From contig QJNS01000009.1 of assembly GCA_004154925.1 (NCBI GenBank), positions 186,001 through 250,000 on the forward strand: 64,000 bases of DNA. The letters run 5' to 3'. Of the stretch, positions 37,201 to 50,411 are shown piece after piece. A program made the position numbers and the translations under genes. The DNA is from Monosporascus cannonballus. Its lineage: Eukaryota > Ascomycota > Sordariomycetes > Xylariales. Positions within the stretch are counted from its first letter, which is position 1; each line of letters starts with the position of its first letter. Under the pieces are notes generated by a model. The model ran no database searches, had not been told where the DNA came from, and worked only from the letters and a program-made list of their open reading frames with translations.

Positions 37201-40200
37201 CAAAGGACGTAAAACGTATTAATTATAAATAATAACCTTAGTATTAATTTTATTTTCCTCAAGTTCTTCGAAATCAAATCGTAATATTATCGTAATTTAT
37301 GGTTGCCGTTATTTAAGCGTTAATTATATCATTATTACGATTTATATTTATATTATTATTCGTAAATAATAAGTTCGGTAAATATATAGTTCCTTATTTT
37401 TTTTTTCTTTGGAAAACTTTTTATAATCGTATAACAAAAATCTTCTACTTTTTTTATGCGGATAATAATTATTTAAACTTCCGCTACCTAAGGTTAATCT
37501 GAAAATTTTATAATAAACGAATTTTGAGTTGCTTTTATAAAACTTTTTACCTTTTTATAATATTTTAAATTGCGTTATATATTTGCAACGGTTTTCGGTA
37601 TATCCTTCGGCATATTATTCATAAATCAGTGTTTTTTTAAATAATACAAGAATTACGGTTTTATACGCGATTTCCCTTAATATATAATCCGGGCGTTTAA
37701 ATAACCTATTTATCGGATTAACGCCGCCTAATTAATATTGAATGTTAAAATTTAGTGGCGTAAAATAATAAATTTATCGAGCCAATTTTTCCTTAAGGTT
37801 ATATGCCGGCACTTTTGTAATATCGTTTAACGCCATATAATAAATAAATATTAAAAAGGTTTTTCGTACTTTTAAAGTATTACCGTTAATATTTTAAATT
37901 TTCTATAATCGCCAATAATTTTTTTTACTTTATAATTTATTATTTTCCGATTAAACTTACTTTTTGTAACTAATATATAATTAAGCGCCAAAATTATCCG
38001 TATTTTGATAAAAATATTTTTAATATAGTTTTTACTAAAACGTTTATTTTAATTTTAATACTTTTGGCATTATCCTAATATCGAAAAATCGTCGCCAATT
38101 AAAAAGTATTTTTTAAATTTCGGAACTCTTTTTTAACTTTTTCCAGCGACCGAAATTTTGCTATTTTTCCTTTATCTTACACCCTTTTTAAAAACCTAAT
38201 AATAAGTTTGGTAACACGCGAATAATAAACGATAAACTTTTAATAAAAGTTTGCAAATCCCAAAAATACTTAAATATTATAAATTAATTTTAGCTTTAAT
38301 TATATTTGGATAATATCGACCCGCTAATAATTATGTCTAAACTGTTAATATTAATTACAAATTTTAAAAACTTTAATTTTCTTTTTGAAAAATTCGTATT
38401 TAAACGTTTTAGAAAATAATCAATATTATAATAACCGTTCGTAAATTAGCTAACAATATTTTATATATTTTTTTCGTTATCTAAATAAATAAGTATATTA
38501 TTTAAATATATTATATATATATAATTAATTAATCCAGTTAATACCTGATATATATAGGTTTAAAACGTAATTAATATATTAATAAGGCTAAATATAATAA
38601 CCGTATATTTAAACTATTCGTATTACGTTCGGAAACCGATTTTCTATTAATCGTCTTTTTTAATTCTAATATAATAATAAATATTTTTAAGATTAATTTT
38701 CGAAAATACCTTAATTAACTTTAAACGATTTATTATTTCTAATATTAAAAATAAAGAAATTTCGATTTTTTATCGTTACCCGATTTAGCCCTTTATAATT
38801 GACGTACAGTCGAAAATTGCTCTCTTTTTTAAGCATAAATAATATTAGTACTTTTACGTCCGTTTTTAAATAACGTATCCGGCTTATCTTTAAGTTTTTT
38901 CGGATGTATTTTTCGAATACCTTTTTTTTAATTTTCAAAATAAGGTAAATTGGGCCGAATAAGGGCATTTCCCCTAGAATTAAATTTATTACATATTTTA
39001 CCTTTAATAATTAAGGTATTTTTTTATTATTTCTTTTGGAATATATTCGCCGGAAATTCTTTAAGCATATAAGGAAATCGGTTATGCCTTATTTCTGTTA
39101 TTTCCCGAATTCCGGGATATTTAGCTTTTTATATAAGTTTATTAAGTTAACGGTATATATTTATTTATGGAAAAATATTAAGTTTACGATTTTCTATTTA
39201 TTAACGTTCTGTAATAATTCTTATAATTATTAATATATAATTTTATCTCATAAAATCCTTAATTTATTTATTCCAGATCTAAATAATAAAAAATCGGGCA
39301 TTTTTTAATTATAATATATTACAAAATAAATTTGCTTAAAGTTTCCTTTATTCTTATTAATATTTATTATATTAATAATAATCTCGTGAACCTTATAATA
39401 CTTAATATACGTGCCGTTAACGCCGATAAGGTGTAAAATATCTATGGAAATTAATTAAAAATTAAGTTTTTTCGTTAATTTTTTACTTAGAATATTTATT
39501 TATATTCCGATATCCATATTTTTTTATACTATGACGTCTCCCGTATTTTTTTAATAAATACCTTTCCTTTAAAAGGCGGTTTTGTTTCGATTATCTTATA
39601 GTTATTAGCTAAAATAAACTGGACGTATACGTTTATTTCGGCTTTTTCTTTATGTTTACGTCTAAGAATTTATCTGATTTATCGTTATATATTATATATA
39701 ATATTGTATACGGCTTTCGAAAATCGGTTTTCGTATGGCCAAGATAATAAGGTTTTCCTATTCCTTTTCAATTTGCAATTTGCGTTTTTATGGCCCAGCT
39801 TTTTATAATTATAATACTTAAATAGGCCCTTATAAAAATTAAAAATATTAAGTCGCACGGATTTGTTCTGATCGGAATTAAATCGGCGATTATCTACTTT
39901 CCGAATATAAAAACGCCCGTAATTCCTATTATTTTTACGTAACGTTTTTAATTTGCTTTAAAGATATTTTTTCGAAAATATTAAAATAAAATCGTTTATT
40001 TTCATTAATATTTTTAACAGAAAATTATCCTTTTTTTTCGCCTTTTTCTATACCTCCTAATAACGCTTTACTTTATTTATTACGTTATTAATTCGTTTTA
40101 GCTTAAGGTTTTTTCGCAACAAAATGTTTCGCAGTTCTAATTTTAATTTATAAAAATAATCAAAAATAAAACGTTCATTATTCCGATTATTTTCCCAGTT

Positions 40201-41065
40201 AAAAACGCTTGTAAGTTTTATTTTATAAATTAAAAGCTTTTATTTAACGTAAAACTTTAACGGTAATTAAACAAATTATTATCGTAATTCTATAAATTAT
40301 TTCTTATATTCCCTATTACAAAATTAAGATTTACGTAACCTTTTTTAACAAAAATTTATAAATTGTTTATTTTCAGGTTTTTGTCGTAATTAAAATAATT
40401 AAATACCATACGGTATAATCGTTAAACATTCGTAATAAAAACATTTATACAACCCATAACCTATTAAATATAAATAAAAGTATTTCGCTCTGGCCTTTCG
40501 GCATAAATTTCCGTAACAACTTTTATTTCATTTTCTTTTTTTTAATTAACGTATATTTGGAAAACTTCGAGCAATTATAACGCAGTATTTTCTTATTACC
40601 TTTAAGCTTTTGCGATAATATCGTAATTAATTTATAAAGTCTTACTTTTTTAATTTATATTATTATTTATTATTCGGCTAATTATTAGAATATTTCCAAA
40701 TATTATTCGTTTTTTTAACAGCTAATTTTTAAAATCTGGTTATTATTAAAACGCTTAATTTTTCTTTATTTTAAATTCCGGAGTACGGTTGTTATATTAC
40801 GTCCGTTTTCCGACCGTTTAATTAACGGTTATCGGGATATATCCTTATTATAAATATAAGGTAATTCGAGATCCCGGGGACCATAATTCTCTGCCCGTTA
40901 AAACTCCGTTATAAACCTTTTTGTCTATTCCCGTACCGTAATCGATCGTTCGTCGGTTAGGTTCCGATCGACAATCTTTTCGATTAATAATTTAGGTTTG
41001 TTTTGTAATCGGCGAATTTTACTTTTAGTAATTATTATATTATCTTCCATAATAAATAGAAAAAT

Positions 41066-41272
41066 AATAAGATAATAGATAATTTTAAACTTAGGTAAGG
41101 TAATTTCCAACTAGTTATAAAGCGTATTCCAAAAAGTAAATATATTAGGTTATTTCTATCTGGTATTTTTTACTAATTGCGAGATAGTAGATTTATATTA
41201 ATAAATAGGTCGGTAGCTGATCGGTGGCTGGTCGGCTACCAGCCTTATCCTTATAGGGGCTGTATTTTCACA
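41066..41272 (-). repeat. 5' LTR of element C
   Basis: A 207-bp partner LTR ending TTTTCACA. The right half (TCGGTGGCTGGTCGGCTACC) is nearly unmutated; the left half has many C-to-T and G-to-A changes. Confidence 0.9.
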
Positions 41273-42997
41273 ACAGTAAAATAAAGGCATTAAATTCATT
41301 TTTAAAAAATATAAAAAACGATGATAATTTTTAATAATAAATATTTATTTCCCTTTAATAAAATATAGCTTAAATATTTCTAAATTTTACTGTAAAAAAA
41401 GCACATTTAATAATCCGATTTAAAATAACAATAAAAGTGTTCGATTAACTAAATTCTTCGTTCTATAAAATATTAGGCGAAAAAAAAACCAGAAATTAGA
41501 ATCCCGAATACTTAAATTTTAATAATTTACCTTTATTTTCAGAAGTAACTTTTTTTATAAATAAATTAAGCAAGTAAAATATACTTTTTATAAAAAGACT
41601 AGAATACAAATTATAATAAAGAAATTAACATTAAAATCAAGTTAAATATCTTTCGTGATTAACAATGTTTATTAGTATTATTTCTAAACTTTATTTTTCG
41701 TAATATTCGAATATAAGTATTAAAAAGTCGATTTTCCAAATTATTAATACGATAAATAAGGTGCTAATTATAAATTTTGTTAATAAAAACTCGTTTTTTT
41801 AATTTCGCGCCAAATAGACCAATAAATAAAAGCTTTAAGTTCGATCGGTTTCAAAATAATATTATCGTCAAATAAGAAATCAAATACGTAAATATCCGTA
41901 ACTCCCATAGAACCAAAAAAACCGCCCAGCAGATTTAGGCAACCGTAAATACCTCGGAAAACTGGGAGTAAAAATATTGCCGCCAGGCCCGTTATAGGCC
42001 CGTATAACTAAAATACGCATAGTATAATTACGCAACGTAATAATATTAAAATCCAACCAAACGCCGTTGATAATAACAACCCGCGTAATCTGATTATTAA
42101 ACAGACAAACTTTATTACTAAATATTAAAAAAACAAAATTCGTATCCTTCACATAAATAATAGACGTATATCGAGTGTTAGTAGCTTCTTCTATAATTTT
42201 TAAATATAATAATTAATAGACGTAAATTTACGTATAGCTTACGTAAACCGATAAAATGTGCGCGGATATTTAAAAAACGACGATAATTGCCAAATTACCT
42301 TTTCGGCATAATAATAGAAGCGATAATAAGTGAGTTACCGATCGTAATCGTCGTAAAACTGGTTAAAAAATTAATACCAAAAAAAATAAAACGCTTACGT
42401 TGTTTTTTAATTAAATTACGTAAACGATATAAAAAAATAAAGAAAAACCTTTTGTTAAAAGGAAAAAGCGGATAACGATGATCGAAAAAAGGAATACTAT
42501 AAGGTAACGGTCTTTTAATACAATTAGAACCCCAAATTTTATAACCAGCAATATATTGACGTTATAAAGAAAAAAAACTAACCAAAATACGTCAATATCG
42601 ACGCATATAACGAAAATAACGAATAATACCGTACCGACGATTAGGATAAAACCTGGGACGATAACGGCGATAATAGCAATAAGGACGATAAGGGCGACGA
42701 TAACGGAATATGGTATTAAAAAAAGTTTAGAAAAAGCTTAAATAAATAAAAAACGAAAAAAGTTAAATAAAAAGAAAAAAACTAACGTAAATAATATTAA
42801 TAATATTAATGCGCTAAAATACGAGACTTGACGCATTCGCCAAAAAAGATTAACACAAATAAAATCTAAAGAAATAAGTTAAATTTGAATACGAACTTTG
42901 GCGCATCAAATAATGTAGGAACTAGCATCGAGAGGAGGAATATCCGATATACGAACACCAGCGCTTAAAAGTCCTATATTTCCTATTGGTGGGACAC

Positions 42998-43204
42998 TGT
43001 AAGATAATAGATAGCTATGAGCTGCGGTAAGGTGATCTCCGACCAGTCGTAAAGCAGATTCCAAGAAGTGAATGTATTACGTTACTTCCATCTGGCGTTT
43101 CCCACTAGCTGCTAGATGGTAGATTTATATTAGTAAGTAGGTGGGTGGCTGATCAGTGGCTGGTCGGCTACCAGCTTCATCCTTATAGGGGCTGTATTCT
43201 TACA
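42998..43204 (-). repeat. Solo LTR of family C
   Basis: A 207-bp unit from TGTAAGATAATAG to ATTCTTACA with a 7-bp perfect inverted end (TGTAAGA/TCTTACA). The flanks GACAC (42993-42997) and GATAC (43205-43209) are a 5-bp duplication with one C-to-T change. It is the least mutated copy of the family in the window, and it interrupts the C-terminal frame of the unclassified element. Confidence 0.86.
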
Positions 43205-43278
43205 GATACCAAAACAAAACCGGAATCCCAGATATTCGATTGGTGCATATCCCGATAAAACACCAAAATACCACGGCT

Positions 43279-43540
43279 GTAATATTAAAAGTATTTTATA
43301 TAACTAAATTATATTATAAGCTAATAATTTTTAAATTACAGATTTATTAAACGTATTATTTTCGATAATTATTCCGAACTTTTTACTAGATTATTAACGT
43401 ATCGTAATAATATTAATAATTTTAATTTTAATAGATTTCTTAAAAGTTTTACAATTTTAAAAACTTAATACGTAAGTTATTTTTTGATATTCCATTCTTT
43501 TTAATTATTTTAAAGTGTATTAAGAATATTAAGTTATAAT
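43279..43540 (-). repeat. Right part of the split family A LTR
   Basis: The family sequence resumes with GTAATATTAAAAGTATTTT and ATTATATTATAAGCTAATA, continuing the unit that starts at 32192. The right border is estimated from family length; the tail is too mutated to fix it. Confidence 0.6.
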
Positions 43541-46500
43541 AGCATTTTTGTTACAAGATTTTCAATTCGAAAACAATTTTATAAATATTTAACTAATTAT
43601 AATTAATGGTATTTAAAAATATATTAAATACTTTTAACGCGAAAATCGTGTAATATAGTTTTTTAATAACCGCGGTATTTTTATAAAGTTTGTTAACATC
43701 GCGTTTTACTTATATCATACAAGAAACACCTTTAAATACAATTTATTCGAAAATGATTTTTTCTATTATTTCTCTTATATTAACAATACAAAATGCAAAT
43801 ATAACTTTCTACGTTTTAACTTTAAGTAATTATAAGTTATTATTACATATAATCGAGAGATTAAATTCAAATTAAATTTTATTAAAAAAGCCGATTAGGC
43901 TATTTTAAAGCTTAATATCAGTTAGTCTTATTTAAGTAAACTTAAAAAATATAATAGAATAAAAAATAAAAGCTATATTTTATAATGTTAATAATTTGAA
44001 AAGTTTGGACGAATTAAAACGTAAAAAACAGGTAAAGACCGTAGAGGCCGCGTTGATACAGTTTTTCATTATTTTTTCGATTGGTTTAATATTAAATCTA
44101 TAAATTGAACGATAATTAATTAAGAGGCTTCTGATCTTATTGGTTTCTAAGTTATCAAGGGAAGTTTTTTTAATAAATATTAAATATCTATAAGATTTTA
44201 TGCCGGCTTTTAAATGTTTTTGAAATCTAGATACTTCTGTTCTTTAATTAAATGTTAAATAAATTCCTTTTTAAATATTTTAATATTTTTGATATCTCTC
44301 TATTATTTTATTCTATATTGATCTTCATAATATCCATTATTAAATTAGGTAGAGAAATAAAAAAGGTAGAATAAAATTTAACTTTTAAAAGAATTCAAAT
44401 TAATCATTCTTTTCTAAACTTCCTTCGAGGAGTTTATACGAAGCAATATATCAAAAAATTGATCTTTTTAGTAAACAGTTTAGTTTAAATATTTTAAGCC
44501 TAAAATAAAATATTTTTTAATTAAAAATCATTTCTTCATGCTTTTAATATATTAATAATAATTTATTTAATTACTTACGAATCTGGATTCCGTTTTGATT
44601 TTTAATGTGATTATTTAAATTCTTTCTATATAAATATTACTTCTATGTTACAAAATTTATTATACCTATTTTTGTATATATTAGAAATATAATTAAAATT
44701 TAGTTTTAGTAAACCTAATTTAATAGTCTCGCAATAATTAACGTTATGACCTAAATATATAGTATATAATTTGTGAATTTTATTATTTTACGCGTAATTA
44801 ATCAAATATCAGAAGTGAACTTTTAATATTGAATTAAATTATTTGGTTCACTCGTTTATTGTAAATTTTCATACATTAAATAATTTATAATTTTCAGCGA
44901 TATATATTATATGATTTTGTTAAAATTTTAAAATAAACGTAACTTTTTTAAATCCGAAATATTGTTTTTCAATAATTGGCATGGATTAAAAATAATTCTG
45001 CAAAACATATAAATTATTCATTGATATTTGTATTTTTTAAATAAGATGAAAATAAGAGAAATTTGAAAGATTATTAAGAATTAAGGGAATACTAGCGTAA
45101 TATAATTTTATTATTAAATTGTTTAATAAAGGAATTGTAATAATAAAATCTACCAGAATCGAAATATATAAGTTTTTTATAATTGGTGATAATTCTAAGT
45201 TTATCTTCTTTAAAAAATATATTATGATTATATTCTTTTCCAATTTGTATTATTATTTTTATAAAAATACATTGGTTAAAATCGGTTGAAAAATTCATAA
45301 ATTTTAAGAGATCTTCATAGCTAATATTGATGTATATATAGAATTATATTTATTTGAAACTTCTTTAAAAGTTATAACTTTTTTAATATTTTAGATTTTA
45401 ATAGATTATCGCTATGTTCTTTAATTTTCTACTATGTATTAAATAATATATTTCGTATTATCACAATTTGACTGAAGTATAAATATTTTAAAGTAATATC
45501 GAAAATTATGTAACTAATTTTAATTAATTACTTTTAAAAACTTTTAAATCCTTATTTAAAATATTAACTTTATTGTTTTTAAGTTATTTTAATAATAATA
45601 ACGAAATAGAATTTTTTCGTATCGTAACTATTTGTTAATAAGTCATTTAATCGTAATAAAATGGATAATGTTTTAATAATCTATATAAATCTTAATTTAG
45701 TAAATGGTTTTTTAAGAAAATATTTAAGTTTTTAGAAAACAATAATTATAAATATAAATTCATCATTTGGAATATCGTAATTAAATTCGATTTTTTTAGG
45801 GTATATAAGAAACTTGATTAAATACAATTTATTTTCATTATTTTATTACGAATTTATTATATTTAACAGAAAGTGCGCAACATCGCTTTTTAATGTAATA
45901 AAATATGTTAAATTATATATAATTATTATTATATTTTTAATAATCTGAAATTTGATTGTTTATATCATTATTATTTTTTGTAATATTTGTTTAATTCATT
46001 TAATAAAACCAATTAATATTATCATGATTTTATTATAGATTCTAATAAATGTTCCATGATAATTAACAAATATACGAAATATTTATACTTTTTCAACTAT
46101 ACTTGTCGTTTAATATTATATAATTGAAACATTATTTTCGAATCTAGGTTTATATATTATAAATGCTTTAGGTCATACTTATAAAATTACTTTGTTTTGC
46201 GTTTAATAACAATATAGCATTTTATTAAATTGCAAAAACTTTGTAATCGAATTTTAAATATCCTGTTTTATTTTCCGAAATAAATATTATTTAATAAAGG
46301 ATATTACAAATATCGCGATATGCTTATTATATATTATGTATTACATATTAAAATATTGTTCACATATCCGTAAACCTTATTAACGTAATTCAATATTTAA
46401 ATATTCTATTTTTTATTTTAAAAAAGATATTTTATTCATAATGATTTTGATTTTAATAAGCTTATTTTTTAAAATTGAATATTGTACACTATTTAATTCT

Positions 46501-48780
46501 TCATTTCTTGAATTTTTAGTTCAATAATTTAGTGTAATTATATTGTTGAAATAACGGTAATTAATTATAAGTCGTAGTCTTTTATTTTTTATATATAGAA
46601 ATATGGTATTTTATAAACAAATGCGAAAATCGAATTTACTTCTTATACTCGATTTTGCAAATAGTTCTTAAAAACTCGTAAATTATTTATATTAATGTTG
46701 TAAATGTACTAAATTTCGTAAAAACTGCTGTTTAAATGTTATAAGACAACTTTGTTTAATATATTTTCAAATTTCGTTATAATGCTTTTGTTTTAAAAGA
46801 ACAGCTATAAATATTTATTGTATTAAAACAATATATATATATATATATTAACTTTAAAATTACAGTTACAAATTTTAGTTCTATTCGTTAAGTATCAGTT
46901 TCAGAATCATAATTATACGTCGGATTTCTTTTAATATTTATTTTGTATATTTTATTTCTTAAGTAGTCGAATATTCATTCTATTCCTATGCTTATAGGTG
47001 GTTTTATTTTCGATCTGATCTTAAAATTTCGATTTTTACATTTTGCTTAATAAATCTTTAAATAAACTAAAAATTTATATTTACATTAATATGATTTTTT
47101 CAAATATTAGATCATAATTGTTAAATAGAATAATATTGAAAGACATTATTTAAAATTACTTTACATAACAATTTCGAAATTATTAACTTGGCATTTAATG
47201 TTTTTATTATAAGAAAAGTTTTAGTTTTCGGTATTTGTAGTTATAGCAGGTTTTCATTCATATTTTTACAATATTTTAAATTTATTATTACAGTTTAATA
47301 TATTATAAATTTCGCCTAAAGTAATTCAATTAATTTGTACAATTTATTAATATACCTTGAAATATTTAAATAATATTATAAAATCATTAATAATTTTTAA
47401 TGTTACATTGAAAACCTTTTTTATTAAAATATATCAATATTTTCAGATTTCGTTATTTTATCAATCATTTTCATGTAATTCTTTATAATGCCTTTTCCAA
47501 TTTATTAAATTCTTTTCATATTTTTATATATAATCTATTAAATTATTACCTTTATTATTTGAACAGTATATTTTATTTTCAAATTGTCTTAACTATTTTC
47601 TACCTTTCTAAACCTTTATTAAATCTGTAGAGCTTTATTTAAAATGAGATATTTTACTGTATTAAATTGATATTATTGTTTTATATTTTCCTGGAAGAAA
47701 AGCGAACATCTAGCTTAATAATTGTTTTGTTTTAAAAATTTAAAATATATATTAATTCAAAGTAAAGGTTTATAATAATGCTATAGCAATACCTTTGTAC
47801 AGTACAGTAAAGTAATTCTATTACGAAGTAAATTTCTAATTTACCGCCAAAATAAGAAAAGAATATTAATATAAATATTAATCTTTTGATGAATTTTATA
47901 AAATGGAAATTTTTCAATATAGGTATTATTATTTACTTATTTCATGTTTCTCTTTAATTTAAAAGAAATAGAATTATAAATATATATATATAGATATTAT
48001 ATTAATATATAATAGTTTTCAGTTACAATGTATAAAATACTTCCGTGATTCATAATATTCGATATATATTTTACCGTATCTCTCAGAAAGTTTAATTTCT
48101 TTTTATTTTTATTATTTTTTTAGTTATTTTCTTACATTATTTTATTATATTTCGGATATGTTTCAAATGTTCTTGTAATATCTTATATATTTTATTACAT
48201 TTCTTTTCGAAATAGCTAATATGTAAATTATGTTTAAATTATATTTATATTTTTTATTAATTAATTTCTCGCTTAATCTTATTAATTGCTTTTTCGGAAT
48301 AAGAATTTAGTTATTTTATTTTCGAGATTTCTTAGAAGTATTTAAGTAATCTTTTATTTTCTTATAACTATAATATTTAATTAATTCTTTCTAAATTTTT
48401 GCGAATGTTATAAATTTCAATTTTATTTAATAGAATATACAAATCTGTTTTCTTTTGTAATTAACGGAGTAAATTTTATATTTTAAAATATAATATCTTT
48501 GTTATAATACGTTTATATAATCTAATATTAGTGTTAAATATTTCTTTTTATAATTTATTACTGTCAAGTATTAAACCTTAAAAATGTTGTAATTTAACTT
48601 TAATGTCATTTTGTATTCACGGTTAATCAAATATATTAATTAAATTCATGCTTTTATCGTTAATTTCTTGCGTTTTTAATCGAATAGTTCGAAAGATAAT
48701 AAGATATTTCGAAATGAAACATTTTTATTATAAGCGTAAAATTCGTTATATTTTTGTCCGTTTTTCTTTAAATTTTAGAT
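43541..48780. other. Very AT-rich tract, unclassified old repeat DNA
   Basis: About 5 kb of extremely AT-rich sequence in which even CpG is rare, unlike the transposons to its left. T predominates on the + strand over long stretches, so any former coding was mostly on the - strand. No LTR pair, inverted ends or readable domain were found, except the FFDW remnant near 44010-44110. Open frames (43690-43875, 45037-45298, 47732-47917, 48648-48833) are low-complexity and not supported as genes. Confidence 0.5.
44010..44110 (+). pseudogene. Decayed relative of the small FFDW open frame of element B
   Basis: The frame reads LDELKRKKQVKTVEA and, after a frame change, FFDWFNIKS. This is the order charged helix then FFDW seen at 25926-26120, with the shared word TGGACGAATTA at the start. 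The match is short and judged by eye. Confidence 0.3.
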
Positions 48781-49620
48781 ATTTATATAATGAATTGGAA
48801 TGGAGGAGAATTGGTTTTGATCAGTGCGGATGACCAATTTATGTCACGGTACGGAATGGGATTTGCCGACAATGAAGAACTGAATCCGATTGTATTGATG
48901 GTGTTGAACCTCGATGGCTGAAAAAAATGACAGAAGACATGCTAAGTGGTGATGGTCGCCGATGATGGCTGGGGGTTGAACCCATAGCGAAAAAGAACTT
49001 CTTAATATATATGCGAAACTCGGGCTTTCTGATCAGCCGAGCCTGATCATGGGTGTAACACCCCGCCCCACTTCAATAATCGGAAAAAAATAAAAGTGTT
49101 TTACTTAGTTTTAATATTTTGAAAATAATCTTTTAATGTCGCTTTAAAGTAATTTATAATATTTTTTGTAAAGAAAGTTATTATAATGAAAATTTTAATT
49201 ACGAGTTTTTTCAAGTTCTAAAAACGGAAACATATTCGTATTATGGCTGCACCTTATACTATTACGCCACTAGAGTAAAAGATCGATGAAATGATTGCAA
49301 TTGTGGCAACCATTCTAGTGCTTACAGCTGTATAAGAGCTTGCGCTATTGTTATCTTGCTACGACCGTAACATTTCGCATTTAAATATAAAAATTTTAAA
49401 CGTTTTTTTCATATAAATTCAATTTTAAATATTATATTTTAATATAATAGTATAACAAGAAATAATTGATACTTTACTTATAAATTATTAAATTTATATT
49501 TCCAATATTTTTATTTTGAAATTTTATTTACATTACAATAAAAATTTAAATACTAATTAACATTTTAAGTTAAAATATTATTTAAAATTTAGCAATATTA
49601 TTAAATAAAATTTTATAACG
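48781..49620. other. GC-higher patch and possible LTR remnant in AT-rich DNA
   Basis: About 48790-49075 is G-rich and less mutated than its surroundings. At 49054 a TGTAACACCCCGCCCC start, and at 49372 a CGACCGTAACA end, look like the borders of an LTR of about 319 bp. The flanking 5-mers (ATGGG, TTTCG) do not match and no partner was found. No gene is supported. Confidence 0.3.
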
Positions 49621-50026
49621 TATAACGGTTAAGATTTCAAGAAATTGTTAAATTCAAATCTTATAAATTTATATTAATAAAAATATCGTAATAATTTAAA
49701 TGATAAAATAACTTCAATACGTTGTATAATAGTAAAAATATTTTAAACAGCGAAATTATATTATAAATTAATATTAATTCAGTTACGGATATGGCGAACC
49801 TATTATATTTCATATTTGTTATTAGAACTTTGATAAATTATTAAGACATTGTACGAATTCTAATGATCCTAATCATTATAATTTTCGCGAATTTCGTAAT
49901 AATCCCAGTAATTCTGACTTTCGCGGATTTCGTAGTAATCCCAATAATCCTATCACGTGATCTGTCTCTTGGTGCTCCACTTGTCTTTACTGTTTCTGGA
50001 TATGCCAAGGACATCAGGTCATAACA
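49621..50026 (-). repeat. Family A LTR copy
   Basis: About 406 bp, from TATAACGGTTAAG to ATCAGGTCATAACA on the + strand. The last 80 bases are GC-normal, as in the copy at 5568-5955. No target duplication was seen. Confidence 0.62.
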
Positions 50027-50411
50027 TTCCTAGCCACCGCTCCCTAGAGCTCCAGCCTAGTCAGACAACTAACACTTCGCACACTCTATATACAACCTTT
50101 TCTTCTGATCAGCTTAACTGTCACAACATTCTATGGATTTGACTCTATTTGCCATTGATATTCTAGGAAAAACCGTAATGGGTAAGCATATGCTTTTCTA
50201 CTGGGCTCCATTCCAGCTACTAGCAGGGCCGCTTCACTATACCGAGTTAGACACATCCAGCTAACTCAGCAAGTTAACCTGCTGCGCAGTGCGTCGACAA
50301 ACCGGCTGCTTGTAGCTGAGGCTCTGCCGGAGGCCTATTGCTACCATTGCCGTTAGGTAACGTGTCGCAGGCAACAGGGCTCTTATCCTCTAAATATTTA
50401 ATTATAGTCTA
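50027..50411. other. GC-normal spacer
   Basis: Unmutated sequence of near 50% GC between a family A LTR and the TIR element. It contains no open frame worth calling. It may belong to an LTR element whose rest is missing. Confidence 0.35.

Larger units (their letters stand above)
34040..41272 (-). mobile_element. Complete Ty3/gypsy retrotransposon, element C (RIP-degraded)
   Basis: A 7233-bp element with direct 207-bp LTRs (34040-34246 and 41066-41272). The perfect target duplication ACAGT lies at 34035-34039 and 41273-41277. Coding is on the - strand. A possible gag start is near 41050. A zinc knuckle at 39772-39825 has Cys read as Tyr (YYNYKKLGHKNANC). Reverse transcriptase lies around 38711-38968 (LYVNYKGLNRVTIKNR, RT block resembling LCVDYRGLN), and an integrase core with VIVDRF, Asp kept, at about 36674-36690. 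The purine tract AAAAAGGAGA (34253-34262) sits six bases inside the 3' LTR. Open frames on the + strand here, such as 34389-34718, are antisense shadows of a basic region. It is the youngest layer of the nest, with solo LTRs of the same family at 1890-2095 and 42998-43204. Confidence 0.92.
32315..43278 (+). mobile_element. Unclassified element of about 3.5 kb inside a family A LTR, itself carrying two later insertions
   Basis: The split LTR repeats GTAATATTAAAAGT on both sides: the left flank up to 32314 and the right flank from 43279 agree over 17 of 18 bases. This is a long target duplication. The ends carry a short inverted repeat, AGCCGTGGT at 32315 and ACCACGGCT at 43278. Without gypsy element C (34040-41272) and the solo LTR (42998-43204) the element is about 3.5 kb. 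The + strand shows purine skew and readable frames broken mainly by TAG/TAA: about 32950-33420 (GRLTHIGGDITELRLLKKD, then SILSVAVTALRREYLFDPF), 41880-42150, and 42640-42990, with an Asp/Asn/Gly/Lys tract and a C-terminal IFPIGGTP followed by a similar IGAYPDKTP. I recognise no transposase or reverse transcriptase. A long target duplication would suit a LINE; inverted ends would suit a DNA transposon. Confidence 0.55.

Noticed and set aside
41880..42152. 90-codon - strand frame in the unclassified element
   Set aside because: The + strand of the same stretch reads with only RIP-type stops and continues the element's purine-skewed strand; the - frame has no recognisable domain.
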